Shown here piece by piece: positions 54,701 to 63,069 of a DNA stretch of 64,000 nucleotides. The stretch comes from Hyphomicrobiales bacterium (lineage in GTDB: Bacteria; Pseudomonadota; Alphaproteobacteria; Rhizobiales; Rhizobiaceae). The notes below the pieces were generated by a model. It did not search any database and was not told the DNA's origin. It was given only the letters and a program-made list of their open reading frames with translations. The stretch's first letter is position 1. Every line of letters begins with the position of its first letter. The position numbers and the translations under genes are program-made. The DNA lies in NCBI GenBank assembly GCA_900471815.1, contig UICE01000008.1, positions 62,001 to 126,000 of the forward strand, in the 5' to 3' direction.

Positions 54701-55100
54701 CTTCGATAGCAAAGAGCAGGAAGGTGAACGTTGCATATATCAAAGAGGTGATTGTTGATCCGATGTAACCAAAGCTTGCCCCACGGGTCAGAAGGTCGAT
54801 ATCGACACCGTGGCGGATGGCGTAACGGCTTATTGGTAGCCCCACACAAAGCATGACGAGGCAGGCAACAGCGATCGCAGCTACAGCATTGGTGGTGCCG
54901 TAGGATAACGTGACGGCGCCGCCGATAGCCTCCAGCGCGAGAAATGAAATTGCGCCAATTGCTGTTTGGGCAATGCGTTGCGATGAATAACGGCGAGCGC
55001 TCTTCGCAGTAAAGCGAAGGGCGTAATCTTCCAAGGTCTGATCCGCTACCCAGCGATTATAGTCGCGTCTGATAGGAACGATGCGTTGGCGCGCAACCAT
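51717..55100 (-). CDS. NCS1-transporter-domain hybrid sensor histidine kinase/response regulator
   Basis: 1127 residues. Residues about 20-480 are a full NCS1-type (cytosine/purine/hydantoin permease) membrane domain with about 12 helices ('LSYGTTNAVAAIAVACLVML', 'LTRGASFGYIGSTITSLIYA'). A cysteine cluster follows at 503-540 (C503, C506, C518, C526, C529, C530, C536, C540), then two helices (about 573-630). The HisKA box SHELRTPLN has H685, the HATPase has NLLSNAIKF, DTGRGI and GLGLGL, and a receiver at 922-1035 has D971 in 'LIDISMPQMDGW'. The C-terminus (1040-1127) has no clear domain. Thus a transporter-like sensor feeds a phosphorelay, as SLC5-kinase fusions such as CbrA do. The ligand is probably a nucleobase, hydantoin, allantoin or urea-related compound (inference). 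Confidence 0.88.
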   Translation of the reverse strand: MVARQRIVPIRRDYNRWVADQTLEDYALRFTAKSARRYSSQRIAQTAIGAISFLALEAIGGAVTLSYGTTNAVAAIAVACLVMLCVGLPISRYAIRHGVDIDLLTRGASFGYIGSTITSLIYATFTFLLFAIEASIMSGALELAFGIPLWIGYIISAVVVVPLVTYGVRMISKFQLITQPFWIILNILPFVVIAFVDWEKFDLWRAFSGVDVPVAIPGTSAPFVLAQFGAASAVILALMAQIGEQVDFLRFLPPKGQRKLRHRIAVFLAGPGWVLVGAPKLLAGSFLVVLTLSSGVSVDRASDPSQMYLTAFGYVTHSDTLALMLMVGFVVVSQLKINVMNAYAGSLAWSNFFSRLTHSHPGRVVWLLFNVAIALLLMELGIYRLLEETLGIFSLIAMAWLCAISADLFVNKRLGLAPPGIEFKRAHLYDINPVGLGTMAAATMISLIAHFGFFGEMASALAPFIALVVAFIVSPLLAWQTKGKYYLVRKPRRAWKTLQTLKCSICEHDFEPEDMAWCPAYSAPICSLCCSLDSRCHDMCKPNANFNAQVAIVARSFLPQRIIQALASRLGRYGISVIIALTAIGIILTMIAHQAGGPSETSGVVDRTLLIVFFVFAVVTGIACWFYVLAHDSRVVAEEESSRQNTLLLKEIAAHKKTDAALQDAKDAAEAANRAKSRYVIGLSHELRTPLNAVLGYAQILERDETIPAPRQSAIRVIKRSADHLSGLIDGLLDISRIEAGRLQVFSNEINLSDFLDQIVQMFQPQADAKQLIFKHKRSSNLPPYVRTDEKRLRQILVNLLSNAIKFTTSGSVLFDVTYRSQVATFTILDTGRGISDSDLPRIFEPFQRGEAENIQPMPGLGLGLTITRLLTETLGGEILVSSTYGQGSTFKIRLMLSAITPSHQQQPLPRKIRSYAGQRRTIVVVDDNEDHRELVREILVPLDFIVLTAASGPECLTLIEGVVPDLFLIDISMPQMDGWQLVRRLREAGELSPIIMLSANIGDAAPTGGPTGHNDTLAKPFDLRQLQNKIAQLLGLEWVYADATSPPSLIPRKLVSPGETHVRELINLGEIGYIRGIETKIAELAKIEDNRAFTEALGQFVQMFDLAGYDRFLRTFENQEEAIRGE

Positions 55101-55156
55101 TCGCCCTGTTTTCCCCGTGCAATGGTCCGACGTGTAAATCCTAGCGCCGACCGGAT

Positions 55157-55179
55157 GGTGTTTTTCTTACTTAAACACC
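55157..55179. promoter_or_regulatory. Inverted repeat between transporter-kinase and urtA
   Basis: GGTGTTT (55157-55163) / AAACACC (55173-55179) with a 9-base spacer; CCGGATG is also repeated directly at 55151-55157 and 55178-55184. It lies in the 252-base divergent region, 57 bases from the kinase start and 174 from urtA. A binding site for the LuxR-type regulator is plausible. I found no clear sigma-54 (-24/-12) element. Confidence 0.4.
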
Positions 55180-55352
55180 GGATGCGATACGGAAGAAAGC
55201 ACTGATCTGCCAACTTAGGTCATCGTCTCTACGTCGTTTAACGTATGTGGGATCGTTGTTGGCTAGCAGATAGTCCCTAAACGCAGCGGATTTGTTCTGC
55301 CGCACATGGATAACAAGGCGCAATCAGCGTCGTTCAAAACAGTGGGGACATA

Positions 55353-56648
55353 ATGATGAATATTAAAGCACAGGTTAAAGGCGCTCTGTTAGCCGCCATG
55401 CTTTCTGCAACAGCGCTTCAGGGCGCGTTTGCCGCAGAAGATACGATCAAAGTCGGCATACTTCATTCCCTTTCGGGAACAATGGCCATCTCTGAAACCA
55501 CGCTTAAGGACGCCATGTTGATGCTCATTGATGAGCAAAACAAAAAAGGCGGGATTCTTGGCAAGAAAATTGAGGCTGTTGTTGTTGATCCGGCTTCAGA
55601 TTGGCCGCTTTTTGCTGAGAAAGCCCGCGACCTCATCGAAAAGGACAAGGTTGCTGCCGTCTTCGGCTGCTGGACTTCCGTATCACGCAAATCGGTGCTG
55701 CCCGTTTTCAAAGAGTTGGACAATTTGCTCTTCTATCCTGTCCAGTATGAAGGTGAAGAGAGCGAGCGCAATGTGTTTTATACTGGCGCAGCACCCAACC
55801 AGCAGGCAATTCCTGCTGTCGACTATCTTGCTGAAAATGAAGGTGTCGAACGCTGGGTCCTTGCTGGCACCGATTATGTCTACCCGCGCACAACCAACAA
55901 GATACTCGAGGCCTATTTGAAGGCCAAGGGCGTTGCGGCTGAAGACATCATGGTGAGCTACACACCTTTCGGACATAAAGACTGGCAGACCATCGTTTCA
56001 GACATTAAGAAGTTCGGTTCCGCGGGTAAGAAGACGGCCGTTGTCTCAACCATCAACGGCGACGCAAACGTTCCGTTTTATAAAGAGCTCGGTAATCAAG
56101 GCATCAAGGCTGAAGATATTCCGGTTGTAGCATTTTCTGTCGGCGAGGAAGAGCTTGCCGGACTTGATACGACACCGCTCGTCGGTCACTTGGCGGCCTG
56201 GAACTACTTCCAATCGGTCAACACACCGGCCAACGCCGAATTCATCAAGACTTGGAAAGCCTATACCAAGGACGACAAGCGCGTAACAAACGATCCAATG
56301 GAGGCCCATTATATTGGTTTCAATATGTGGGTGAAAGCTGTCGAAGCCGCCGGAACCACAGATCCGGATAAGGTCATTGATTCCATTGTCGGCGTGTCGG
56401 TGCCCAATCTCTCCGGCGGCTACTCAACGATGATGCCAAACCATCACATCACAAAGCCTGTCCTCATTGGCGAAATTCAATCGGACGGCCAGTTTGAAAC
56501 CGTGTTCGAAACACCCGGATTGCTGGTAGGGGATGAATGGTCCGACTATCTGCCGGATTCCAAAGATCTTATCTCTGATTGGCGCAAGCCAATGTCATGC
56601 GGCAATTTTAATGTCGCAACCGGCAAATGTGGCGGCAAAGGCTCCTAA
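55353..56648 (+). CDS. urtA: Urea ABC transporter substrate-binding protein
   Basis: 431-residue periplasmic urea-binding protein of the branched-chain-type family. Signal peptide 'VKGALLAAMLSATALQGAFA'. UrtA features are 'TIKVGILHSLSGTMAISETT', 'GCWTSVSRKSVLPVFKELDN', 'LLFYPVQYEGEESERNVFYT' and 'AYTKDDKRVTNDPMEAHYIG', which separate it from LivJ. It is the first gene of urtABCDE-ureDAJBC. A second ATG three bases on (55356) is an alternative start. A terminator-like hairpin follows at 56660-56685. Confidence 0.95.
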   Translation: MMNIKAQVKGALLAAMLSATALQGAFAAEDTIKVGILHSLSGTMAISETTLKDAMLMLIDEQNKKGGILGKKIEAVVVDPASDWPLFAEKARDLIEKDKVAAVFGCWTSVSRKSVLPVFKELDNLLFYPVQYEGEESERNVFYTGAAPNQQAIPAVDYLAENEGVERWVLAGTDYVYPRTTNKILEAYLKAKGVAAEDIMVSYTPFGHKDWQTIVSDIKKFGSAGKKTAVVSTINGDANVPFYKELGNQGIKAEDIPVVAFSVGEEELAGLDTTPLVGHLAAWNYFQSVNTPANAEFIKTWKAYTKDDKRVTNDPMEAHYIGFNMWVKAVEAAGTTDPDKVIDSIVGVSVPNLSGGYSTMMPNHHITKPVLIGEIQSDGQFETVFETPGLLVGDEWSDYLPDSKDLISDWRKPMSCGNFNVATGKCGGKGS

Positions 56649-56659
56649 TGATTGAATTG

Positions 56660-56685
56660 AGTCACGGGCGCTCCAGCCCGTGACT
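56660..56685 (+). terminator. Attenuator hairpin between urtA and urtB
   Basis: Perfect 10-bp GC-rich stem AGTCACGGGC (56660-56669) / GCCCGTGACT (56676-56685) with a 6-base loop and a short TTT after. It lies 12 bases after the urtA stop, so it should lower downstream expression or protect urtA mRNA. Confidence 0.7.
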
Positions 56686-56734
56686 TTCCATTTGCTCGAC
56701 TAGAGGAGAGGGCCACAGAGCTCTTTCAAAATTC

Positions 56735-58351
56735 ATGTATCGCGCAATCAAAATACTTATGCTCATCATCTGTCTGATCATGCTTGTTCCGGTATCGGAA
56801 AGTTGGGCCGATCAGAATAACCGCTTGGGTATAAATGCCTTGGGTCAGGGTAACTTTTCACAGGTTGCCGATAAGATCGCCGAACTATCCCGTACTGGCG
56901 ATATTGCGCTTGTCCCAGTGTTTGAAGCGCTGGCAGCAGGTGACCTTTATGTGAGAAAAGCCGATAAGACCGTCTTTGTAGTCAAGGAAAATGGTAGTGA
57001 ACTGAACCTGTCTGATGCTGTAACCGGGGCGCCAGCGGGACAAGGGGCGAAAGCCGATTTCGAGCGCATCAAGGTTAATAATAGTCTGCGTCGCGCTGTC
57101 AAAACCGCCATTGGAGCGCTCACGCTGCTCAGCCCGGATAGGGAGATAAGACTTCGGGCGGCCAGTTCAGTTTTTTCCTCGCCGAGCACAGACGCGCTTG
57201 AGCTCATAGAGACGGCAATAACAAGCGAGAAAGACACCTATATCAAATCTGTCATGGAGCAGGCGAGGGCCGCTGCTATTTTAAAGTCAGATCGCTCGCT
57301 TGATGACAAGCGCGCCGCTGTAAAAACAATCGGAGAGCGTGGTGACAGAGATGCTCTTGGCATATTGAGTGCCGTTCAGGCAAACGCTGATGGCGAGCTT
57401 CGGACAGACATAGACAATACCATAAATGCGTTACAGTCAGCTCAGGCGCTTTGGGATGTCGGCCAGAATGTCTGGTACGGCTTGTCCCTTGGATCCGTCC
57501 TTTTGCTCGCTGCTATCGGCCTTGCCATTACTTTTGGTGTGATGGGCATCATCAATATGGCCCATGGTGAAATGGTGATGCTTGGCGCCTACACGACGTT
57601 CATGGTCCAAGAGATAATCAGGTCGTCCTATCCGCATCTTTTTGACTGGTCATTGATTATCGCACTCCCGGTTGCGTTCGCTATTACGGGTGTCATTGGT
57701 CTTATAATTGAACGTGGAATTATTCGTTTTCTCTATGGGCGACCGCTGGAGACATTGCTGGCAACGTGGGGCGTATCGCTTATTCTGCAGCAGGGCGTTC
57801 GTTCAATCTTCGGCCCCAGCAATCGTGAAGTCGGAAACCCGTCGTGGATGTCAGGCGGTTTCGAACTTGGTGGTATGACGCTGACCTATAACCGCATGTG
57901 GATTGTGGTGTTTGCTGCAGGCGTATTCCTGACGTTGCTGTTCGTGCTTAAGCGCTCGAGATTTGGGTTGCAAATGCGTGCTGTTACGCAAAACCGAAGG
58001 ATGGCATCATCAATGGGTATCAAGACCCCTTGGGTCGATGCTTTTACCTTTGCCCTTGGTTCAGGCATTGCTGGGATTGCCGGCGTTGCCCTTTCGCAAA
58101 TTGATAACGTCTCACCCAATCTTGGTCAAAGCTACATTATTGATAGTTTCATGGTTGTAGTTTTCGGCGGCGTTGGAAATCTCTGGGGCACGCTTGTGGG
58201 GGCACTTTCGCTTGGCGTCGTCAATAAGCTCCTTGAACCATATACCGGTGCCGTTCTTGGCAAAATTCTTATCCTGGTTCTCATCATTCTTTTTATTCAG
58301 AGGCGGCCACGCGGGCTCTTTGCACTCAAGGGAAGGGCGGTGGAAGCATGA
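56735..58351 (+). CDS. urtB: Urea ABC transporter permease
   Basis: 538-residue inner-membrane permease. As in other UrtB proteins, the LivH-like membrane domain (from about residue 250, 'NVWYGLSLGSVLLLAAIGLA') is preceded by a signal peptide and a periplasmic domain of about 220 residues rich in helix pairs. Motifs of the membrane part are 'ITFGVMGIINMAHGEMVMLG', 'ETLLATWGVSLILQQGVRSI' and 'VVVFGGVGNLWGTLVGALSL'. The stop overlaps urtC by 4 bases. Confidence 0.94.
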   Translation: MYRAIKILMLIICLIMLVPVSESWADQNNRLGINALGQGNFSQVADKIAELSRTGDIALVPVFEALAAGDLYVRKADKTVFVVKENGSELNLSDAVTGAPAGQGAKADFERIKVNNSLRRAVKTAIGALTLLSPDREIRLRAASSVFSSPSTDALELIETAITSEKDTYIKSVMEQARAAAILKSDRSLDDKRAAVKTIGERGDRDALGILSAVQANADGELRTDIDNTINALQSAQALWDVGQNVWYGLSLGSVLLLAAIGLAITFGVMGIINMAHGEMVMLGAYTTFMVQEIIRSSYPHLFDWSLIIALPVAFAITGVIGLIIERGIIRFLYGRPLETLLATWGVSLILQQGVRSIFGPSNREVGNPSWMSGGFELGGMTLTYNRMWIVVFAAGVFLTLLFVLKRSRFGLQMRAVTQNRRMASSMGIKTPWVDAFTFALGSGIAGIAGVALSQIDNVSPNLGQSYIIDSFMVVVFGGVGNLWGTLVGALSLGVVNKLLEPYTGAVLGKILILVLIILFIQRRPRGLFALKGRAVEA

Positions 58352-59535
58352 TCAGCGCGTTCGTTTTTAAATCGCTCGACAGGAATGTCTCCCTCTGCAT
58401 TGCAATCCTTCTGGCCATTGCATGCTTGGTACCCGCACTTAATCTTTTAGTGCCAGCCGACAATCTATTTCATATTCCAACCTACGCGATGTCGCTATTT
58501 GGAAAATATCTCACCTATGCATTGCTAGCCCTGGCGCTTGATCTTGTCTGGGGTTTTTGCGGGATATTGTCTCTTGGACATGCCGCATTCTTCGCCCTTG
58601 GCGGCTATGTCATGGGAATGTATCTGGTTCGCCAAATCGGCGCACGCGGCGTCTATGGAAACCCAAATCTGCCAGATTTCATGGTGTTTTTGAATTGGAA
58701 GGAAATGCCTTGGTATTGGTATGGCTTTGACTACTTCTGGTTCGCCGCCATTATGATATTCGCCGTTCCTGGTATTCTTGCTTTTGTGTTCGGCTGGCTG
58801 GCATTCCGCTCGCGTGTAACAGGCGTCTATCTGTCCATTATCACGCAGGCGATGACCTATGCCTTACTGCTTGCCTTTTTCCGCAATGAAATGGGATTTG
58901 GCGGTAATAATGGCCTTACCGATTTTAAAGACTTGCTAGGCTTCAACATTCAATCGCAAGGCATGAGGGCATCCCTGTTCGCCGCGTCTGCGTTCGCGCT
59001 GGCAGTCGCGCTGCTTATCAGTTCAGCTATCGTTCGATCAAAATTTGGGAAGGTTCTGGTTGGTCTGCGCGATGCTGAGAGCAGGACGCGCTTTCTCGGT
59101 TACCGGCCAGAAAATTACAAGCTCGTTACCTTTACCATTTCAGCAATGATGGCAGGTGTTGCCGGTGCGCTTTACGTTCCGCAGGTCGGGATTATCAATC
59201 CCGGTGAATTTGCACCAGCCAATTCGATCGAAGTCGTCATCTGGACCGCCGTTGGAGGACGTGGAACACTCATTGGTCCTATCATTGGGGCTACACTTGT
59301 AAATTTCGGCAAGAGTATTTTCACTGCACAGTTTCCGGAAATTTGGCTTTTTGCGCTGGGGGCACTTTTCGTTGCAACCACGTTGTTCTTGCCCAAAGGC
59401 ATCGTTGGGACCATTCAGCAAATATTGAAATCCAGAAACGATAAAAACAGAGCGATTTCCTTTAACCGCCTGCCTAAAGCCAAGAATGCCGAAAAGAACG
59501 CTGATATCCCTGCTGAACCACTGGCTGCGGAGTAG
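58348..59535 (+). CDS. urtC: Urea ABC transporter permease
   Basis: 395-residue LivM-like permease. 'LALDLVWGFCGILSLGHAAF', 'VYLSIITQAMTYALLLAFFR', 'NNGLTDFKDLLGFNIQSQGM' and 'IEVVIWTAVGGRGTLIGPII' follow UrtC. The C-terminal 35 residues are basic and polar and cytoplasmic. It is coupled to urtB by ATGA and to urtD by a 3-base gap. Confidence 0.94.
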   Translation: MISAFVFKSLDRNVSLCIAILLAIACLVPALNLLVPADNLFHIPTYAMSLFGKYLTYALLALALDLVWGFCGILSLGHAAFFALGGYVMGMYLVRQIGARGVYGNPNLPDFMVFLNWKEMPWYWYGFDYFWFAAIMIFAVPGILAFVFGWLAFRSRVTGVYLSIITQAMTYALLLAFFRNEMGFGGNNGLTDFKDLLGFNIQSQGMRASLFAASAFALAVALLISSAIVRSKFGKVLVGLRDAESRTRFLGYRPENYKLVTFTISAMMAGVAGALYVPQVGIINPGEFAPANSIEVVIWTAVGGRGTLIGPIIGATLVNFGKSIFTAQFPEIWLFALGALFVATTLFLPKGIVGTIQQILKSRNDKNRAISFNRLPKAKNAEKNADIPAEPLAAE

Positions 59536-59538
59536 ATC

Positions 59539-60291
59539 ATGTCTGACATCAAACCAAGGAGCCTGTTGTATCTAGACAATGTATCCGTATCATTCGACGG
59601 CTTTAGAGCACTGAACGCCTTGTCTTTTGTGATTGCTCCCGGTGAGTTAAGGGCAATTATTGGCCCAAACGGTGCCGGTAAAACGACAATGATGGATATT
59701 ATCACTGGAAAGACCCGGCCGGACGAGGGTGAGGTATTCTTCGAAGATAACATTGATCTTACGACCAGAGACGAGGCTGATATCGCTCAGCTTGGCATCG
59801 GCCGCAAATTCCAGAAGCCCACAGTGTTCGAAAGCCACACTGTCTGGGATAATCTCGAGCTGGCGCTTAATCGTAAGCGGGGAACCTTTGCGACGTTATT
59901 CTATAATCTATCGCCAGAGGATAGCGCTCGTATCGATGAAATTCTTGAAACCGTGCGACTGACCGCACGCAAGGATGAACTGGCGGCCAATCTTAGCCAT
60001 GGGCAAAAACAATGGCTGGAAATCGGTATGCTCCTGGCGCAAGAGCCCAAACTCTTGCTTGTTGATGAGCCAGTGGCGGGAATGACCGATGCGGAAACTT
60101 CTGAAACCGCCGCTCTGCTCAAAGAGATTGCGAAAACCCGGGCGGTCATCGTTGTTGAACACGATATGGGCTTCATCCGCGATCTTGGCGTGCGGGTCAC
60201 ATGCCTCGCTGAAGGCTCGGTACTTGCTGAAGGGTCACTTGATTTCGTCAGTAATGATCCCCGAGTCATAGAAAACTATTTGGGGAGGTGA
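59539..60291 (+). CDS. urtD: Urea ABC transporter ATP-binding protein
   Basis: 250-residue LivG-like ATPase. Walker A GPNGAGKTT, signature 'LSHGQKQWLEIGMLL' (the LSHGQ variant typical of UrtD), Walker B 'LLLVDEPVAGMTD', switch histidine in 'VVEHDMGFI'. It forms the ATPase pair with UrtE on the cytoplasmic face. Confidence 0.95.
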   Translation: MSDIKPRSLLYLDNVSVSFDGFRALNALSFVIAPGELRAIIGPNGAGKTTMMDIITGKTRPDEGEVFFEDNIDLTTRDEADIAQLGIGRKFQKPTVFESHTVWDNLELALNRKRGTFATLFYNLSPEDSARIDEILETVRLTARKDELAANLSHGQKQWLEIGMLLAQEPKLLLVDEPVAGMTDAETSETAALLKEIAKTRAVIVVEHDMGFIRDLGVRVTCLAEGSVLAEGSLDFVSNDPRVIENYLGR

Positions 60292-60294
60292 GCC

Positions 60295-60990
60295 ATGCTG
60301 TCTGTTGAACAAGTCAATTTGCATTATGGCGCGGCGCAAGCCTTGCGGGGGATTACGCTGGACGCCAACGCTGGAAAGATCACCTGCGTGCTCGGTAGAA
60401 ACGGTGTTGGTAAAACAAGCTTATTGAGAGCGATTACCGGTCAGCACAATATCAGCGCGGGTAAAGTGATGTTCGATGGTGTTGAACTCAATGGTATGGC
60501 CCCATACACGCGGGCGAAATATGGCATTGGTTATGTACCGCAAGGCCGTGAAATTTTTCCGCTTTTGAGCGTTAAGGAGAACCTTGAAACCGGTTATGCG
60601 CAGCTTCCCCGCTCCGAACGAAATATCCCCTCGGATGTTTACAACCTGTTTCCCGTCCTGAAATCCATGTTGTCGCGTCGTGGCGGTGATCTTTCCGGTG
60701 GTCAGCAACAGCAACTCGCCATCGGGCGCGCATTGGTCATGCGCCCCAAAATTCTGGTTCTTGATGAGCCCACCGAAGGAATCCAGCCGTCGATAATCAA
60801 GGATATCGGTCGCGCCATCGTTTACCTGCGAGATTCTTTCGGAATGACGATACTTCTTGTCGAACAGTATCTCGACTTTTGTCGCGAACTCGCGGACCAT
60901 GTTTACATCATGGATCGAGGTGAGATCGTCGCCGAGGGCGCTGCGGAAATTCTCGACACGACTGAAGCGCGCCGGCATCTGACGGTCTGA
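60295..60990 (+). CDS. urtE: Urea ABC transporter ATP-binding protein
   Basis: 231-residue LivF-like ATPase. Walker A GRNGVGKTS, 'GYVPQGREIFPLLSVKENLE', signature LSGGQQQQ, Walker B 'ILVLDEPTEGIQPS', switch histidine replaced by glutamine in 'LLVEQYLDF', as usual for LivF/UrtE. It follows urtD after 3 bases and precedes ureD. Confidence 0.95.
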   Translation: MLSVEQVNLHYGAAQALRGITLDANAGKITCVLGRNGVGKTSLLRAITGQHNISAGKVMFDGVELNGMAPYTRAKYGIGYVPQGREIFPLLSVKENLETGYAQLPRSERNIPSDVYNLFPVLKSMLSRRGGDLSGGQQQQLAIGRALVMRPKILVLDEPTEGIQPSIIKDIGRAIVYLRDSFGMTILLVEQYLDFCRELADHVYIMDRGEIVAEGAAEILDTTEARRHLTV

Positions 60991-61014
60991 CCATTGGGGT
61001 TACAATTTTTGGAT

Positions 61015-61842
61015 ATGCTCGGCCAGACGACGATTGTTCAAAACCGGGCGCAGCGCGCATCCGGGGCAGGACGATTATCGGCACGGCGGGTAGAGGGAAA
61101 AACGCGGATTTCCACATTGTTTCAGGAGGGGTGTGCGAAACTGCGCTTTCCAGTCAGTTCTGGAAACCATCTGGAAGCAGTCATGATCAACAGTGCAGGT
61201 GGTCTTACAGGCGGCGATGCGATGCAGTGGAGTTTTGCCCTCGGCGATCATTGCGCGGCTCAAATAACGACCCAGGCTTGCGAGAAAATCTATAAAGCTG
61301 TTTCAGGGACAGTCGCCACCGTCTCGACTCAAATTGACGTTGGACCTGATTCCTATGTTGCATGGCTACCGCAAGAAACCATTCTGTTCGAAAAAGCCGA
61401 TCTCAAGCGAACGCTAAATGTAAATCTTGCTGCGCGTGCGCGGGCTTTGCTGGTTGAATCCACCATATTTGGGCGAAAGGCCTTTGGCGAGACAATCGAA
61501 ACTGCGCAGTTTTCTGATCAGTGGCGTGTCCGGCAAGACGGCAGACTACTCCACGCCGAGAACTTCTCCATCGGCCCTCAGGCTGGGTTATCATTGAAAC
61601 GGCCAGCCCTGCTTGGAAGCTATCATGCGGTGGCAACGGTACTTTTAGTTTCTCCGGATTGCGAGCGGTTACTTGATTCGGCGCGCCTAATCATAGGTGA
61701 TCAAGGAGGCGCATCAGTATGGATGGGCAAGCTTGTGGCTCGCTTGGTAGATTTTGACGCTTACCACCTGCGCAAGCGCCTCATCCCGCTGCTCGGCCTG
61801 CTGAATGGCGGCGAAGATCTGCCGCGAATATGGACAACATAA
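61015..61842 (+). CDS. ureD: Urease accessory protein UreD
   Basis: 275 residues from ATG 61015; a TTG at 60994, 3 bases after urtE, would add seven residues and has no clearer ribosome site. UreD is the scaffold that, with UreF and UreG, opens apo-urease for nickel and CO2 loading. Family motifs are 'EGCAKLRFPVSS', 'NSAGGLTGGDAMQWSFALGD', 'AAQITTQACEKIYKA' and 'WLPQETILFEKADLKRTLNV'. The C-terminal 'RLIPLLGLLNGGEDLPRIWT' is normal. It joins the urea uptake and urease parts into one transcription unit. Confidence 0.92.
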   Translation: MLGQTTIVQNRAQRASGAGRLSARRVEGKTRISTLFQEGCAKLRFPVSSGNHLEAVMINSAGGLTGGDAMQWSFALGDHCAAQITTQACEKIYKAVSGTVATVSTQIDVGPDSYVAWLPQETILFEKADLKRTLNVNLAARARALLVESTIFGRKAFGETIETAQFSDQWRVRQDGRLLHAENFSIGPQAGLSLKRPALLGSYHAVATVLLVSPDCERLLDSARLIIGDQGGASVWMGKLVARLVDFDAYHLRKRLIPLLGLLNGGEDLPRIWTT

Positions 61843-61857
61843 AAGGAAAATCAAACG

Positions 61858-62160
61858 ATGAATTTACTGCCGCGCGAGAAGGACAAGCTGCTGATTTCCA
61901 TGGCAGCCATGGTGGCGAGGCGCCGTCTGGAGCGTGGTGTGAAACTCAATCATCCCGAAGCTATCGCTTTGATCACCGACTTTGTCGTTGAGGGTGCGCG
62001 TGATGGCCGATCTGTCGCGGATCTCATGGAAGCCGGCGCGCATGTGATCACACGTAGTCAGGTGATGGAGGGTATTGCCGAGATGATTCACGACGTTCAA
62101 GTCGAAGCAACCTTCCCCGATGGCACCAAGCTTGTCACAGTTCACGAACCGATCCGGTAG
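61858..62160 (+). CDS. ureA: Urease gamma subunit
   Basis: 100-residue structural subunit. '[20 protein letters not shown]' and '[20 protein letters not shown]' then '[20 protein letters not shown]' are diagnostic. It assembles with UreB and UreC. Separate gamma and beta genes are the normal bacterial arrangement. Confidence 0.96.
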   Translation: MNLLPREKDKLLISMAAMVARRRLERGVKLNHPEAIALITDFVVEGARDGRSVADLMEAGAHVITRSQVMEGIAEMIHDVQVEATFPDGTKLVTVHEPIR

Positions 62161-62181
62161 TTGGTATTTAGAGAGAAACTC

Positions 62182-62760
62182 ATGAAGAAAATATTGTTAT
62201 TGACTTTGCCTCTGGCCTTGGCAGCGACCACTCCTGCCCTTGCTCATATCAACCCTGCGGAACACGGCTCGTTCGGTGCAGGTTTTTCCCATCCAATCTC
62301 TGGCGCGGACCACATGCTGGCGATGGTAGCCGTTGGGCTATGGGCCGTACTGCTTGGGGGACGCGCCATGTGGCTGATCCCGGCTGCATTCGTTGGCACA
62401 ATGATTGCAGGGTTCTTGTTGGCTATCGCCGGCGTGAAGCTACCATTTGCCGAGCCTGCAATTCTTGCTTCAGTTGTCGCTATCGGATTGTTTGCTGCCG
62501 TGGCACTCAAGGTTCCAACGTCGTTGGCAATGGCTCTCGTTGGTTTTTTCGCACTGTTTCATGGTTATGCCCACGGTAGTGAAATGGGCACGGCCACCGC
62601 TGGCAGCTATCTTCTTGGCTTTGCGCTTGCGACAACTTTGCTTCACGTTGCGGGGCTGGCTGCTGGTGCTTTATTGGGTGCCGGCATCGGGCGCACCATC
62701 ATCCGCGTAGCGGGTGCAAGCACAGCATTCATTGGTCTTTGGTTGGCGCTTGGAGCATGA
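62182..62760 (+). CDS. ureJ: HupE/UreJ-family nickel transporter or accessory protein
   Basis: 192 residues from ATG 62182, with AGAGAG upstream. Signal-like helix '[20 protein letters not shown]' followed by the HupE motif '[20 protein letters not shown]' and five or so further helices. HupE/UreJ proteins carry nickel across the inner membrane for hydrogenase or urease. The gene is inserted between ureA and ureB and its stop overlaps a possible ureB start. Nickel supply to urease is the likely role. Confidence 0.9.
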   Translation: MKKILLLTLPLALAATTPALAHINPAEHGSFGAGFSHPISGADHMLAMVAVGLWAVLLGGRAMWLIPAAFVGTMIAGFLLAIAGVKLPFAEPAILASVVAIGLFAAVALKVPTSLAMALVGFFALFHGYAHGSEMGTATAGSYLLGFALATTLLHVAGLAAGALLGAGIGRTIIRVAGASTAFIGLWLALGA

Positions 62761-62762
62761 GT

Positions 62763-63068
62763 ATGATTCCTGGTCAAATTATAACGGTGGCAGGGGACAT
62801 CGAACTTAATGTCGGAGCCCCCGTCACTGTCTTGAAAGTCGCCAACACAGGTGACCGTCCAATCCAGGTCGGATCGCACTATCATTTTTATGAGACCAAT
62901 GAGGCATTGGTTTTTGATCGGCAACTGACCCGGGGCATGCGGCTGGATATTGCTGCCGGCACGGCTGTGCGTTTCGAGCCAGGTCAGGAACGCGATGTGA
63001 CATTGATACCGTTTGGCGGCGACCGCGTGGTTTATGGATTCCAACAGAAAATCATGGGGAAGCTCTGA
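62763..63068 (+). CDS. ureB: Urease beta subunit
   Basis: 101 residues from ATG 62763 (MIPGQI, the usual UreB start), with GGAG seven bases upstream inside the ureJ end; ATG 62757 would give two more residues. Features are '[20 protein letters not shown]', '[20 protein letters not shown]' and '[20 protein letters not shown]'. The next gene starts after one base. Confidence 0.95.
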   Translation: MIPGQIITVAGDIELNVGAPVTVLKVANTGDRPIQVGSHYHFYETNEALVFDRQLTRGMRLDIAAGTAVRFEPGQERDVTLIPFGGDRVVYGFQQKIMGKL

Positions 63069-63069
63069 G

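Noticed and set aside
55101-55352. Search for a sigma-54 promoter before urtA
   Set aside because: No TGGCAC-N5-TTGC-like element could be found by eye, so nitrogen control through NtrC is not claimed.
55353-60990. Reading the five-gene transporter as a branched-chain amino acid (liv) system
   Set aside because: The binding protein has UrtA-specific segments, UrtB has the long periplasmic N-terminus, UrtD has the LSHGQ signature and the operon continues into urease genes.
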